A stretch of DNA of 64,000 nucleotides from Aeromonas jandaei (GCF_037890695.1 NZ_CP149571.1:1293501-1357500); one strand, 5' to 3'; numbered from the stretch's first letter, positions 36,310 to 45,858 are shown. Program-made: numbers and translations. Notes: generated by a model not told the origin, from the letters alone.

Positions 36310-36675
36310 TCATGCCTTCCGTTTCTTCCTGAGTTTTAAACTACCTTCTGAGTACTCAATTTCCTCATAGCCCATAAATATAGCCACAATTAACCCTATG
36401 CCAAGTGATGCTGCCGCGATGATTGCTGCGATCTCTACGCCTGTTAATGCCGCAACAGGAACGGCCGCCAAATAAGATATTCCACCTGTTGCTGGAGCAG
36501 TAAGCGTGGCAGCTCCCAGAGCAGCGGTTAATGCCGCAAGAGCAACCCCGCTTAGCTGTGCTACTTTCTTCGCTCTCTTTAATTTATCTGCTAACTCACC
36601 TTTTACAAAGATGATCTCTGCTCCGGATTCCTTCGCCTGCTCGAGTTCTTTTTTTGTTCTCACTATGGTTTCCAT
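36310..36675 (-). CDS. Small membrane protein of unknown function
   Basis: This 121-residue protein has a charged N-terminal helix (METIVRTKKELEQAKESGAEIIFVKGELADKLKRAKK) and two alanine/glycine-rich membrane segments (about 48-75 and 80-102). A short basic tail follows (LKLRKKRKA). ATG 36675 follows GGAGGA. It is more AT-rich than its neighbours and flanked by a palindromic repeat, so it is probably acquired. The segment AEIIFVKGELADKLKRAKK repeats in some plasmid-borne small proteins, from memory only. Function unknown. Confidence 0.7.
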   Translation of the reverse strand: METIVRTKKELEQAKESGAEIIFVKGELADKLKRAKKVAQLSGVALAALTAALGAATLTAPATGGISYLAAVPVAALTGVEIAAIIAAASLGIGLIVAIFMGYEEIEYSEGSLKLRKKRKA

Positions 36676-37090
36676 ACATTCCTCCAGTTGTAGTTGTCTA
36701 ATCATCCCTAACAGCGCAATCAGATGAAAAGTGGCATTAATCCGTTAATAAAGTCTTCCATATAACTCCGAGTTACGCTGATAACACTCACGAATAAGTG
36801 AATTTTAAATCAAAATTTTATCTGCTTGTTTCTGATGCTGAACGCATTCGCTCAACATCCTCTTTTGGCTCTATTTTTGCCACGGAGAAAAAATACACCC
36901 AAGAAGCAGTAATGGAAAGCACCACCCGGTCTCACTTTCTTGAACAAGTCAGGAGTGTGAGAGAGGCGACACAATATATGGCATAGCTGGGCAAGATGTT
37001 GCGCGGCGGCAGGCTAGGGGAGGGGGATTTGGCTTGGCGATATAACTCGGGACGTGGCAACGCCCCGGGTTATTTGTGGGTAAGAGAGGA
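36676..37090. other. 415-bp gene-free region
   Basis: AT-rich sequence upstream of the small membrane protein changes to high GC near 36990. A 62-codon frame from a GTG at 36798 lacks a ribosome site. Near 37045-37075 on the minus strand an imperfect AACCCGGG/CCCGAGTT hairpin could end the agmatine deiminase transcript. Confidence 0.55.
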
Positions 37091-38230
37091 TCAGGCGGGC
37101 TGGTGGAGGGTGATGCAGTGAATGCCGCCGCCACCGGCGGCGACCGGATCGATATTGATCTGCACGATTTCGCGGCCGGGGTAGAGGCGGGTCAGCAGCT
37201 CGTGGCAGTAGCTATCGGCGGCCTTGTCGCCAAACTCGGGGGCGATCACCGCACCATTGATCGGCAGATAGTTGATATAACCGGCGGCAAAGTCGCGGCT
37301 GCGGCTAAAGCGGTTGTCCCGCCCATCGAGCGGGGGCGGCAGCACATGCAGCTCCAGCTTGTTGCCGTCGGCATCGGTGGCCTGCCTGAGGATGGCCATA
37401 TGCTGGCGGGTCACCTCGTAGTCGTGGGATTCCGGGTCGTTGTCCAGATTGACCACCACCACCCCGGGGCGGACAAAGCGGGCGTAGAAGTCGACGTGGG
37501 CATCTGTGATGTCCTTGCCCTTGATGCCCGGCAGCCAGATGATTTTGCGCAGCCCCAGATTGGCTTTCAGCTCCGCCTCCAGTTGCGCCTTGCTCACCCC
37601 CGGGTTGCGGTTGCTGTTGAGCCAGCAGCTCTCGGTCAGGATGGCGGTGCCGTTGCCATCTACCTCGATGCCGCCCCCCTCGCCAGTCAGTTTGCTCTGC
37701 AGATAGTGAGCATCAGCCTGCTTGCTGACCAGCTCGGCCACCCCCGCATCCTGTTCGTGCTCCTGCTTGTCGCCCCAGCCGTTGAAGTTGAAATCCACCA
37801 GCCCCAGCTCCCCTTCGCCGTTCTGGACGAAGACGCCGCCGGTATCGCGCAGCCAGATATCGTCCAGCTCGGCGACGATAAAGCGGGTGTTCTGCTCGCC
37901 ACAGAGTTGGCGGGCCAGCGCCTGTTCGGCTTCGCGGCAGAGCACGTTCACCTGGGTATAGGACACCATGGCCTGCACCAGCCGGCCGATGGTTGCCTGC
38001 ACCTCCTTGTAGTCGCGGCCCCAGATGGCAGCGCTGGCGGCAAAGGCGACCCAGACCCGGGTCTGGAACGTCGACTCTTCCGGCATATGAAAGGGCGTGT
38101 TGGCGCTCGCCAATGCGCTCTCTTCCGGGTTAGCGCCGTCGGCCGCGAAGGCTTTGCCGGGCAGGTCGCCGAGCCCGGCCAGCGCACCGATGGCCGCCAG
38201 CTGTTTCAATACGTTGCGTCGGGATGGCAT
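37091..38230 (-). CDS. Tat-exported agmatine deiminase (PAD family)
   Basis: This 379-residue protein is of the peptidyl-arginine/agmatine deiminase family, which hydrolyses agmatine to N-carbamoylputrescine and ammonia. Motifs are MPEESTFQTRVWVAF near the start, DDIWLRDTGGVFV, GEGGGIEVDGNGTAI and the nucleophile cysteine in GGGGIHCITLHQ (about residue 372). The N-terminus has a twin-arginine signal (SRRNVLKQLAAIGALAG, cleaved near AFAAD), so the folded enzyme is exported. Ordinary agmatine deiminases are cytoplasmic. The ATG at 38230 with AAGGAG is used, not the TTG at 38233. Confidence 0.88.
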   Translation of the reverse strand: MPSRRNVLKQLAAIGALAGLGDLPGKAFAADGANPEESALASANTPFHMPEESTFQTRVWVAFAASAAIWGRDYKEVQATIGRLVQAMVSYTQVNVLCREAEQALARQLCGEQNTRFIVAELDDIWLRDTGGVFVQNGEGELGLVDFNFNGWGDKQEHEQDAGVAELVSKQADAHYLQSKLTGEGGGIEVDGNGTAILTESCWLNSNRNPGVSKAQLEAELKANLGLRKIIWLPGIKGKDITDAHVDFYARFVRPGVVVVNLDNDPESHDYEVTRQHMAILRQATDADGNKLELHVLPPPLDGRDNRFSRSRDFAAGYINYLPINGAVIAPEFGDKAADSYCHELLTRLYPGREIVQINIDPVAAGGGGIHCITLHQPA

Positions 38231-38592
38231 CAAAAAACTCCTTGGCTAAGTGCTCTCTTTGCGGTGGCTGAATGACCGGGAGTGACCCGCGCTGTTAATC
38301 CAATTGCGCTGAGTAATAGACTATCCGTGGCCGCGGCGGCGAACAAATGATCGATCTCCCATAAAAGGGATAAGTGCAGCCAATCAATGACACTCAAACC
38401 GTGGCCCCGCAGGTGCATCAGGAGAGTTAAGGAGTGCCAGCGCCTTCTGCCGCTGGTTCGGCCAGCAGTTTGCCGACGGTGAACCCGACCGGGAGCAGGG
38501 CGGGGTGGCCACCCTCTGAGGCAGGTCACTGAATCGGGCGCGCTGGTGTGGTTAAATGGTCGGCTCACATCTTGCCGGATATTGCTGTGACC
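38231..38592. other. 362-bp divergent intergenic region
   Basis: This lies between the agmatine deiminase gene and dhaR and must hold promoters for both. No operator with clear symmetry and no small gene were recognised. Confidence 0.55.
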
Positions 38593-40494
38593 ATGCCATC
38601 TGACCTTCAGCCGCTGCTCGCTTGGCCCGACTATCTGCAGGCATCCTGGCTGCGCTGCGCCCACCAGACCAGTGCCACCCTCTGGCATCCGCCCCACAGC
38701 GCCAAGGGGCAGACCTTGCAGAGCCTGCGCCAGCGCAAGCGCGACCTGCTCACCACCGGCGAGATGGCCCTCGAAGATCTCTACGAATTTATGGAGGGGC
38801 GCCCCTGCGCCCTGCTGCTCACCGACGAGAGCGGCTGCCTGCTAGCCCAGACCGGTCATCCCGACACCCTGCGCGAGCTGGCGGCGCTGGGGTTTGGCCC
38901 CGGCGCCTTTTTCAGCGAGGGGCGTATCGGCACCAATGCTATCAATCTGGCGGCGCTGGAGGGAGTGCCGCTCTGCGTCAGCGGCCCCCAGCACTTCAAC
39001 CAGACCCTCCACCCCTGGCACAGCTGCGCCAGCCCGGTCTACAACAGCAATGGCCGTCAGGTCGCCATCATCGCTTTGATCTGCAAGGTAGAGGAGGCGA
39101 GCGCTGGCGATCTGGCGCTCACCGTCAGTGCCGGGCGCGAGCTGGCCCATCTGCTGCAGATGGAGACCCTGATGCAGGAGTCCCAGCACCACCTGAGCGA
39201 GCTTTATGCCCTGCTCGATGGCATGGATGACGGCGTGCTGGCCTGGGATCCGCAGGGGCGGCTGCGCTACCTCAACGCGCTGGCGGCACAACGGCTGCGG
39301 CTTGATCCGGCGCTCTGCCTCGGCCAGCCGCTGGAGCAGCACCTGCTGTTGCCCCAGCGGTTGCAGCTGGCCATCAGGGGGCAGACGCCACTGAGTCATG
39401 TGGAGGTGACGCTGGAGCGGCTCGGCGCGCAGGAGGGGGAGTTCATCAATGCGCTGGTGAGCCTCAAGCCGTTGCCGGGGCCGGAGGGGGTCAGCTTTAT
39501 CGCCCTGCTGCACCCGGTCGATCGGCTGCGGGCCATTCACCAGTTGCGCCAGACGGTGCCCGAGCTGTCGGCACTGGTGGGCGAATCGAGCGCCATGCGC
39601 AAGCTGCTGCGCTACGCCCGCCAGGCGGCCCAGAGTCAGGGGCCGATCCTGCTGCGCGGCGAGGAGGAGGTGGGCAAGGCCCAGCTGGCGGAGGCGATCC
39701 ACTTTGGCAGCGAACGGGCCGCCGGGCCGCTCATTACCCTCAACTGCAAGGCGCTGCCGAGCGAGCGGATGGCGCTGGAGCTGATGGGCTCCGATGAGGC
39801 GGGGCAGGAGCGGGCGGGCAAGTTCGAGCTGGCCCACGGCGGCACGCTCGTGCTGGAGCAGGTGGAGTGCCTCTCTGCCCCCATGCAGGCGGCGCTGCTG
39901 CAACTGCTCAAGACCGGCCGCATCCAGCGCTTCGATTCGGCCCGCATTCTGCCGCTCAAGGTGCGGATCATCGCCACCAGCAGCGCCCCGCTGGAACAAC
40001 TGGTGCAGGAGGGGCTGTTTGGCCGCCAGCTGCTCTATGCCTTGCAGGCGTGCGAGCTGTGGCTGCCGGGGCTGCGGGAGCGCGCGGCGGATCTGCCGGG
40101 CCTTATCAGCCAGCAGTTGGCGGCGCAGGGGCGCGAGCCGGTGCGCCAGTTCAGTCCGGCGGCCCTCGATTGTCTGCTCGCCTATCCCTGGCCCGGCAAT
40201 CTGGGGGAGCTGCGCAGCGCCGTCGAGCATGCGCTGCTTCATGCCGGTCAGGGGCCGATCCCGCCCGAGGCGCTGCCCGCCGCCATTCGGCACGGCTATC
40301 AGCGGGTGGCCGACGAGGTGGTGGGACAACCGCTGCTCACGCTGGCGGAGCTGGAGCGGCAAGCCATCTTGCGCTGCGCTCACGCCTGCAAGGGGCAGGT
40401 GAGCCAGATGGCCCAGCATCTTGGCATCAGCCGTACCACCCTCTGGCGGCGGCTCAAGCTGCTCGAGATCGATCCCGCCGACTATCACGGCTGA
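38593..40494 (+). CDS. dhaR: DhaR-type activator of the dihydroxyacetone kinase operon
   Basis: This 633-residue bacterial enhancer-binding-like protein aligns along its length with E. coli DhaR. It has an N-terminal GAF-like domain (about 20-190), a PAS domain (about 200-300), an AAA+-like domain (about 320-545) and a C-terminal Fis-type helix-turn-helix (QMAQHLGISRTTLWRRLK). The nucleotide loop is degenerate (GEEEVGKAQ) and the sigma-54 contact motif GAFTGA is missing (LMGSDEAGQERAGKFELAHGG), as in DhaR proteins that act with sigma-70. DhaK and DhaL are known to modulate DhaR. It converges on the dhaKLM-gldA operon. The ATG at 38593 is chosen by alignment. Confidence 0.93.
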   Translation: MPSDLQPLLAWPDYLQASWLRCAHQTSATLWHPPHSAKGQTLQSLRQRKRDLLTTGEMALEDLYEFMEGRPCALLLTDESGCLLAQTGHPDTLRELAALGFGPGAFFSEGRIGTNAINLAALEGVPLCVSGPQHFNQTLHPWHSCASPVYNSNGRQVAIIALICKVEEASAGDLALTVSAGRELAHLLQMETLMQESQHHLSELYALLDGMDDGVLAWDPQGRLRYLNALAAQRLRLDPALCLGQPLEQHLLLPQRLQLAIRGQTPLSHVEVTLERLGAQEGEFINALVSLKPLPGPEGVSFIALLHPVDRLRAIHQLRQTVPELSALVGESSAMRKLLRYARQAAQSQGPILLRGEEEVGKAQLAEAIHFGSERAAGPLITLNCKALPSERMALELMGSDEAGQERAGKFELAHGGTLVLEQVECLSAPMQAALLQLLKTGRIQRFDSARILPLKVRIIATSSAPLEQLVQEGLFGRQLLYALQACELWLPGLRERAADLPGLISQQLAAQGREPVRQFSPAALDCLLAYPWPGNLGELRSAVEHALLHAGQGPIPPEALPAAIRHGYQRVADEVVGQPLLTLAELERQAILRCAHACKGQVSQMAQHLGISRTTLWRRLKLLEIDPADYHG

Positions 40495-40528
40495 CGGCGA
40501 GCCGTTGCGAACCGGCCTGCAGAAAATG

Positions 40529-40559
40529 AAAAGGCCCCGCAGATGCGGGGCCGTTTTTA
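40529..40559. terminator. Bidirectional terminator between dhaR and gldA
   Basis: GGCCCCGC/GCGGGGCC with a 4-nt loop is flanked by A-rich and T5 sequence, so it can stop transcription from both sides. Confidence 0.93.
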
Positions 40560-40583
40560 TATGGCAGGTCAGTGGTGGCGTGG

Positions 40584-41666
40584 TTACAGCCCCAGCTGGT
40601 GGGCGGTGACGATGGCCGCGAGCACATCCTCGGCGGTGACCTTGAACGGCATATTGTGGATGGTTTCGCCCTCGGCGGTGGAGGCTTTGGCCACCTCCAT
40701 CAGGCGCGCCATATCCAGCTCCTTGACCCCCATCATATGCAGGTTGGTCGGCAGGCCCACCGAGCGGCAGAAGCCCAGCACGGTTTCAATCTCCGCCATC
40801 GGCGCATTCTCCAGCACCAACTGCACCAGGGTACCGAACGCAACTTTCTCACCGTGATAGAGGTGGTGACACTCGGCGAGCTGGGTCAGGCCGTTGTGGA
40901 TGGCGTGGGCGGCGGCCAGCCCGCTGCTCTCGAAGCCGATACCGCTCAGGTAGGTGTTGGCCTCGATGATGTTCTCCACCGCCTTGGTGCAGAGCCCCTG
41001 CTCTACCGCCAGCTTGGCTTTGTAGCCATCGGCCAGCAGAGTCTTGTAGCAGAGCTCGGCGATGGCCTGCGCCGCCAGCGTGGAGGCGCCACCGGCCATG
41101 GTCTGGCAACCGGAAACCTTGTTGGCGCGCGCCTCGAAGTAGGTGGAGAGCGCATCCCCCATGCCGGAGACCAACAGCCGCACCGGGGCGCGGGAGACCA
41201 CGCCGGTATCCATGATGACCATGTTGGGGTTGGTCGGGATCATCAGGTATTCGCTGAACTGCCCCTCCGGGGTGTAGATGACCGCCAGCGCGCTGGTGGG
41301 GGCATCGGTGGAGGCGATGGTGGGCACTATGACCACCGGCACCTTCTGGTAGAAGGCGACCGACTTGGCGGTATCCAGCGTTTTGCCGCCGCCGATGCCG
41401 ATGATGACGTCAAACGGGGTCTGCTGGCAGCGGGCCAGCAGGCGGTCGATCTCGGGGCGGGAGCACTCGCCGTTGAAGCAGTCGAACTCCGGCTTGATCC
41501 CCGCGCCGTGGAAGCTGGTGGCCACGGTATCGCCTACCAGCTTGGTGACGAAGGCGTCAGCCAGAATAAGCGGCTTGCTGCCGAGCGCCTTGACGTAGTT
41601 GCCGATATTGGCGAGGGCCCCGTTGCCTTGTACGTATTTGCTGGGGCTGATGATAATGCGGTCCAT
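40584..41666 (-). CDS. gldA: Glycerol dehydrogenase
   Basis: This 360-residue iron-containing-type alcohol dehydrogenase oxidises glycerol to dihydroxyacetone with NAD. GIGGGKTLDTAK binds NAD; the zinc ligands are in the D of SGMGDAL and histidines in AAHAIHNGL and HHLYHGEKVAFG. It is the last gene of dhaKLM-gldA, feeding the product directly to the dihydroxyacetone kinase. The start at 41666 follows GAGGG. Confidence 0.96.
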   Translation of the reverse strand: MDRIIISPSKYVQGNGALANIGNYVKALGSKPLILADAFVTKLVGDTVATSFHGAGIKPEFDCFNGECSRPEIDRLLARCQQTPFDVIIGIGGGKTLDTAKSVAFYQKVPVVIVPTIASTDAPTSALAVIYTPEGQFSEYLMIPTNPNMVIMDTGVVSRAPVRLLVSGMGDALSTYFEARANKVSGCQTMAGGASTLAAQAIAELCYKTLLADGYKAKLAVEQGLCTKAVENIIEANTYLSGIGFESSGLAAAHAIHNGLTQLAECHHLYHGEKVAFGTLVQLVLENAPMAEIETVLGFCRSVGLPTNLHMMGVKELDMARLMEVAKASTAEGETIHNMPFKVTAEDVLAAIVTAHQLGL

Positions 41667-41791
41667 ATTTTATCCCTCTCTCTTTATGAATTAAGAATCG
41701 GGGCGAAGGGGCGGCAGTGCCGGGGACTCCTTCGTCTTGAATGAAGCTGCACAGGCTCAGCGAGCGAGTGCAGCCCCTTGAAACAGTTGCG

Positions 41792-42508
41792 TCAGTCGCC
41801 AAAGCGCTCGGCGGCCAGCTGCTGGAAGCAGGTCAGTGCGGCGGTGGCATCCTCGCCGCGCGCCAGCAGGGTGAGCTGGTCGCCCTGACGCACGTTGAGC
41901 ATGGCGAGCCGGGTCAGGCTGCGGGGATTGGCCTCTTTGTCCCCCTTTTGCAGCTTGAGTTCAGCGGCAAAGGGCTTGAGAGCGGCCACCAGTCGGGCGG
42001 CGGGGCGCACATGCAGGCCGTGGGGGTTATCCACCACCACCTCGCAGCGCAGCCAGCCGTCGTCGGCAACGGGGGCTGTCTCGGTGGCGGCCTGCGCCGC
42101 GCTGGCAGGCAGCATCGCCTGTTTCGGGCCCAGCGCGCCGAGCGCCTCGGCGGCCACTTCATCCAGCGTCAGGCCGGAACCGGCCGCCACCACGGCGGCC
42201 AGAGTACCTTCGACCAGCGGGGCGGGGCAGAGTCGCACCCGTGCGCTCAGCTCCGGGGGCAGCAGTTCGAGGGCGGTCTCGGCGCTCAAGAGGGCACTGC
42301 CCAAGTCCATCAGCACCAGCACGCCGCTGCCGTCGTCCGCTTCTTCAATCGCACTCATCACCGCGATGGCGTCGGTACCGATGGGGTGGTCGGGGTCATC
42401 GACCCCGGCCGCCAGCAGCAATCTGGCCGGGCTGCCGAGCTGGTCGGCCAGCGCTTTCAAACCGGCCGCCAGCATGGCGCTGTGAGAGACCACTACGATT
42501 CCGATCAT
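41792..42508 (-). CDS. dhaM: PTS-dependent dihydroxyacetone kinase phosphotransferase DhaM (short form)
   Basis: This 238-residue protein has an EIIA-Man-like domain (1-125) with the phospho-accepting histidine at 9 (VVSHS) and an HPr-like domain (about 152-238) with NPHGLHVRP, active histidine about 166. It passes phosphate from the PTS to the ADP bound in DhaL. E. coli DhaM (472 residues) has an additional enzyme I fragment that is absent here. Start at 42508 follows GAGG and lies one base after dhaL. Confidence 0.93.
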   Translation of the reverse strand: MIGIVVVSHSAMLAAGLKALADQLGSPARLLLAAGVDDPDHPIGTDAIAVMSAIEEADDGSGVLVLMDLGSALLSAETALELLPPELSARVRLCPAPLVEGTLAAVVAAGSGLTLDEVAAEALGALGPKQAMLPASAAQAATETAPVADDGWLRCEVVVDNPHGLHVRPAARLVAALKPFAAELKLQKGDKEANPRSLTRLAMLNVRQGDQLTLLARGEDATAALTCFQQLAAERFGD

Positions 42509-42509
42509 G

Positions 42510-43139
42510 TCACAACCTCGCTCTGTCACGCAGGGCGGTCAGCAGCAGCAGGGTCGAGGTGGCCCCGGCATCCTGATGGCCGATGCTGCGCTCGCCAAGA
42601 TAGCTGGCGCGCCCCTTGCGGGCCTGCATCTGGATGGTGGCCTCGGTACCGGCAGCGGCGGCCGCTACTGCCTTATCCAGCGCTTCATTGAGCGGCAACT
42701 CTTGCTGCTGTGCCTGCTGCAGGGCGGCAAGTGCCGGCCACCAGGCATCGCACATGGTCTTGTCGCCCGGCTCGGCGCGGCCGCGGGAGACGATCCCCTC
42801 GACCCCGTCGCTCAGCATCTTGCACAGCTGGCTGAGGCTGAGGCTCTGGCAGGCATCGCTGCTGGCCGCGGCCCGGATAAAGAAGGTGCCGTAGAGCGGG
42901 CCGCTGGCGCCACCGACCGAGGAGAGCAGGGTCATGCCGGTGGTTTTCAGCACCTGCCCGATATCCTTGTCCGCTACCGCCGGCAGCTTCTCGGCCACCT
43001 TGGCGAAGCCCCGCTGCATGTTGAGGCCGTGGTCGCCGTCGCCGATATCGGTATCCAGCGCGGTGAGGTAGTCACGCTGCTCGGTAAAGATGTGTTCACA
43101 GTCGAGCAGCCAGTTGACGATTTGGTGTTTGCTTAGCAT
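42510..43139 (-). CDS. dhaL: Dihydroxyacetone kinase ADP-binding subunit DhaL
   Basis: This 209-residue helical-barrel subunit holds ADP as a phosphorylated cofactor. DTDIGDGDHGLNMQRG provides the magnesium-binding aspartates, and GGASGPLYG and GRAEPGDKTMCDAW contact the nucleotide. It transfers phosphate from DhaM to dihydroxyacetone on DhaK. The ATG at 43139 is used; the ribosome site GGAG is somewhat distant. It sits between dhaK and dhaM with gaps of 15 and 1 bp. Confidence 0.95.
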   Translation of the reverse strand: MLSKHQIVNWLLDCEHIFTEQRDYLTALDTDIGDGDHGLNMQRGFAKVAEKLPAVADKDIGQVLKTTGMTLLSSVGGASGPLYGTFFIRAAASSDACQSLSLSQLCKMLSDGVEGIVSRGRAEPGDKTMCDAWWPALAALQQAQQQELPLNEALDKAVAAAAAGTEATIQMQARKGRASYLGERSIGHQDAGATSTLLLLTALRDRARL

Positions 43140-43154
43140 GGCTATCGGCACTCC

Positions 43155-44225
43155 TTAGCAGCCGCGACGCAGGGCGGGGGTGTGAACAGGGGCATCCCAC
43201 AGGGTCATCAGCTCGTCATCCACCTTGAGCAGGGTAATGGAGATGCCGGTCATGTCGAGGGAGGTGCAGTAGGGGCCGATCAGGTTGCGCACCAGATGGA
43301 TGCCCGCCTCTTCGCACAGGGTGGCAAGGCGACCATAGACACCATACAGCTCTGAAATCGGGGTGCCGCCCAGGCTGTTGACCAGTGCGATAACCCGATC
43401 GCCCTTGTTGAGCGGTTCGATAAAGGTGTGCTCTTCCTGCCAGCTGCCGCTGGTGCGATCCCAGTGGCGCAGGGTGCGGCCATAGGGGGTATTGTCAGCA
43501 AGCTCGCTGAACATGTCGTCCACCAGAGTATTGAGGTCGGTGAAGGGGCGGCGCTCGATGCCCGGCTCGCCGTGGATACCGACGCCGAACTCCAGCTCGT
43601 TGTCCGCCAGAGTGAAGGAGGGCTTGCCAGCGGCCGGCACGGTGCAGGCATGCATGGCCACGCCTATGGTGCGGCTCTGGTTGTTGATGCGACGGGCCAG
43701 CGCCTCGCAACGTGCCAGATCGTAGCCCGCCTCGGCGGCGGCACCGACCAGCTTCTCGCACAGCACGGTCGTGGCAACGCCACGGCGACCGGCGGTGTAG
43801 AGGCTATCTTTGACCGCCACGTCGTCATCGATCAGGGCGAAGCCCACTTTTACACCATCGCCGTGCAGCAGCTCGACTGCGGTCTCGAAGTTGAGCACGT
43901 CCCCGGTGTAGTTCTTCACCAGAAACAGCACGCCCGCGCCGCCATCAACGGCCTGACCGCACTCGTACATCTGATCCGGGGTCGGGGAAGTAAAAATCTC
44001 GCCGGGGCAGGCGCCATCCAGCATCCCTTTGCCCACTAGACCGCCGTGCATCGGCTCGTGGCCGCTGCCACCGCCGGAGACCAGCGCCACCTTGCCCATC
44101 ACGGGGGAGTCGGCGCGGGTGATGTAGTGGGGTTCGATACGTACCTTGAGCTCGGGGTGGGCGGCTGCCATCCCCATCAGTTGTTCACGGACCACGGCAT
44201 CGACGGCATTGATCAGTTTCTTCAT
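43155..44225 (-). CDS. dhaK: Dihydroxyacetone kinase substrate-binding subunit DhaK
   Basis: This 356-residue subunit binds dihydroxyacetone covalently through a histidine in [11 protein letters not shown]. The N-terminal [13 protein letters not shown] loop and [13 protein letters not shown] are characteristic. It is the first gene of the dhaKLM-gldA operon. The start at 44225 follows AAGGAG. Confidence 0.96.
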   Translation of the reverse strand: MKKLINAVDAVVREQLMGMAAAHPELKVRIEPHYITRADSPVMGKVALVSGGGSGHEPMHGGLVGKGMLDGACPGEIFTSPTPDQMYECGQAVDGGAGVLFLVKNYTGDVLNFETAVELLHGDGVKVGFALIDDDVAVKDSLYTAGRRGVATTVLCEKLVGAAAEAGYDLARCEALARRINNQSRTIGVAMHACTVPAAGKPSFTLADNELEFGVGIHGEPGIERRPFTDLNTLVDDMFSELADNTPYGRTLRHWDRTSGSWQEEHTFIEPLNKGDRVIALVNSLGGTPISELYGVYGRLATLCEEAGIHLVRNLIGPYCTSLDMTGISITLLKVDDELMTLWDAPVHTPALRRGC

Positions 44226-44327
44226 GGCTCACTCCTTGGCTTGCCACCGCTCGGGTGGGCAAATGGTTGATGGAGCCAGTCTAACGACAGAAAAAGGGAT
44301 AAAAATGACGGCCGATTTGGTTCGGAT

Positions 44328-44367
44328 TTGAAACAGCAGAAGGGGGATGGGTGTTTCAATCTGAAAC
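44328..44367. promoter_or_regulatory. Inverted repeat upstream of dhaK (candidate DhaR site)
   Basis: A perfect inverted repeat TTGAAACA (44328-44335) / TGTTTCAA (44352-44359), with a further TGAAAC at 44362-44367, lies about 118 bp before dhaK. It is the only strong dyad in the dhaK upstream region. Confidence 0.45.
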
Positions 44368-44412
44368 GGCGCAGGGCTAACGGGCGGGAAACTGTTAGCT
44401 GACTCACAGCCA

Positions 44413-44437
44413 TGAAAAAGGGCCCCGCAGGGCCCTT
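44413..44437 (-). terminator. Terminator of the adenine permease gene
   Basis: On the minus strand AAGGGCCC/GGGCCCTT with a short loop is followed by TTT, 27 bp after the permease stop codon. Confidence 0.9.
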
Positions 44438-44463
44438 CGCTATAACCGGAATATGCGGACGGG

Positions 44464-45822
44464 TTAGATAGCCCAGCCACCGGCGTAGAAGACTACCAGC
44501 GCCACGGCGATGATAACGGTGCCGACGTTCAGCTTCTTCCACTCGGCAGCGAACAGGCGACCGATGACCAGCGCCACGAAGCCCAGCATGATGCCAGTCA
44601 CGATGTTGCAGGTCAGCACGATGAAGACGGCGCACAGCATGCCGGAGAGCGCATCGACCGAGTCGCTGAAGTCCAGCTTGGTGACGTTGCCCAGCATCAG
44701 CAGACCGACGTACATCAGCGCCGGTGCGGTAGCGTAAGCCGGTACCAGATAGCTCAGCGGGGAGAGGAAGATCATCAGCAGGAACAGCACGCCGACCAGA
44801 GCGGCGGTCAGACCGGTCTTGCCGCCAGCCGCAGTGCCTGCGGCAGATTCGATGTAAACGGCAGCCGGAGCGCCACCGACGGCGCCTGCCACCATGCTGC
44901 TGACGGAGTCGGCAGTCAGGGCTTTGCCGCCGCTGATGATGTGGCCACGTTCGTTGATAAGGCCTGCCTGACCGGCCACGGCACGGATGGTACCGGTGGC
45001 GTCAAACACGGCGGTCATCACCAGCGCCAGCACGGTCGGAATGACCACCGGATTGAGGGCGCCCAGCAGATCCATGCTGCCTACCAGTGAGCCCTTCTCG
45101 CCAGTCAGGCTCGGCATGGCGAAGAAGCCCTGCCAGGTTACTTTCGGGTCGAAGATAAGACCGAGGATGGAGATGGCGATAATCACCATCAGGATGCCGC
45201 CCGGCACCTTGCGACGCTCCAGACCGAAGATGGCGGCCAGACCCAGCACCGTCATGATGACCGGGAAGGCGGTGACCTCACCGAGTTGTACCGGCAGACC
45301 GGCCCCTTCGTTCTTGATCACCATGCCGACGCCGTTGGTGGCGATCAGCAGCAGGAACAGGCCGATACCGATGCCAGTACCGTGGGCGATGCCGGAGGGG
45401 AGGTTATCCAGGATCCACTGGCGCACGCCGGTGACGCTGATCAGGGTGAACAGCACCCCCATCAGGAAGATGGCACCCAGCGCGACCGGAATACTCAGTC
45501 CCTGACCCAGTACCAGACTGAACGCGGTAAAGGCGGTGAGGGAGATGGCGCAACCGATGGCCATCGGCAGCTTGGCCCACAGCCCCATCAGCAGGGAGCC
45601 GAAGGCGGCGATCAAACAGGTGGCCACAAACACCGGGCCCTGCTCAAAGCCGGCAGCACCCAGCATGTTCGGCACCACTATGATGCTGTAGACCATCGCC
45701 AGGAAGGTGGTCAGCCCCGCGACCAGCTCCTGACGCACGCTGCTGCCGCGCGCAGAAATGGAAAAATAAGAGTCCAGAAAGCCGCCAGTCCCTGTTTGGG
45801 CGGCCATATCTTGCTTTGCCAT
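44464..45822 (-). CDS. AzgA-family purine (adenine/hypoxanthine-type) permease
   Basis: This 452-residue transporter has about 12-14 membrane segments. [65 protein letters not shown] and [15 protein letters not shown] are blocks of the NCS2/AzgA family (E. coli AdeP, PurP, GhxP). It imports a purine base with protons. The start at 45822 follows CAGGA. A PurR-like box lies 20-36 bp upstream, fitting purine repression. Adenine versus hypoxanthine/guanine cannot be told from sequence. Confidence 0.92.
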   Translation of the reverse strand: MAKQDMAAQTGTGGFLDSYFSISARGSSVRQELVAGLTTFLAMVYSIIVVPNMLGAAGFEQGPVFVATCLIAAFGSLLMGLWAKLPMAIGCAISLTAFTAFSLVLGQGLSIPVALGAIFLMGVLFTLISVTGVRQWILDNLPSGIAHGTGIGIGLFLLLIATNGVGMVIKNEGAGLPVQLGEVTAFPVIMTVLGLAAIFGLERRKVPGGILMVIIAISILGLIFDPKVTWQGFFAMPSLTGEKGSLVGSMDLLGALNPVVIPTVLALVMTAVFDATGTIRAVAGQAGLINERGHIISGGKALTADSVSSMVAGAVGGAPAAVYIESAAGTAAGGKTGLTAALVGVLFLLMIFLSPLSYLVPAYATAPALMYVGLLMLGNVTKLDFSDSVDALSGMLCAVFIVLTCNIVTGIMLGFVALVIGRLFAAEWKKLNVGTVIIAVALVVFYAGGWAI

Positions 45823-45842
45823 AACTAATCCTGAAAGTGTGA

Positions 45843-45858
45843 AGGAAATCGTTTGCGT
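45843..45858 (-). promoter_or_regulatory. PurR-like box
   Basis: On the minus strand ACGCAAACGATTTCCT matches the PurR consensus ACGCAAACGTTTGCGT at 13 of 16 positions. It sits immediately upstream of the purine permease start. Confidence 0.65.

Noticed and set aside
36798..36986. 62-codon frame starting with GTG in the gene-free region
   Set aside because: No ribosome site, no recognisable protein features and no neighbouring gene arrangement that supports it.
38842..40488. 548-codon open frame opposite dhaR
   Set aside because: It is a Leu/Gln/Arg-rich antisense shadow; DhaR aligns along its whole length on the plus strand.
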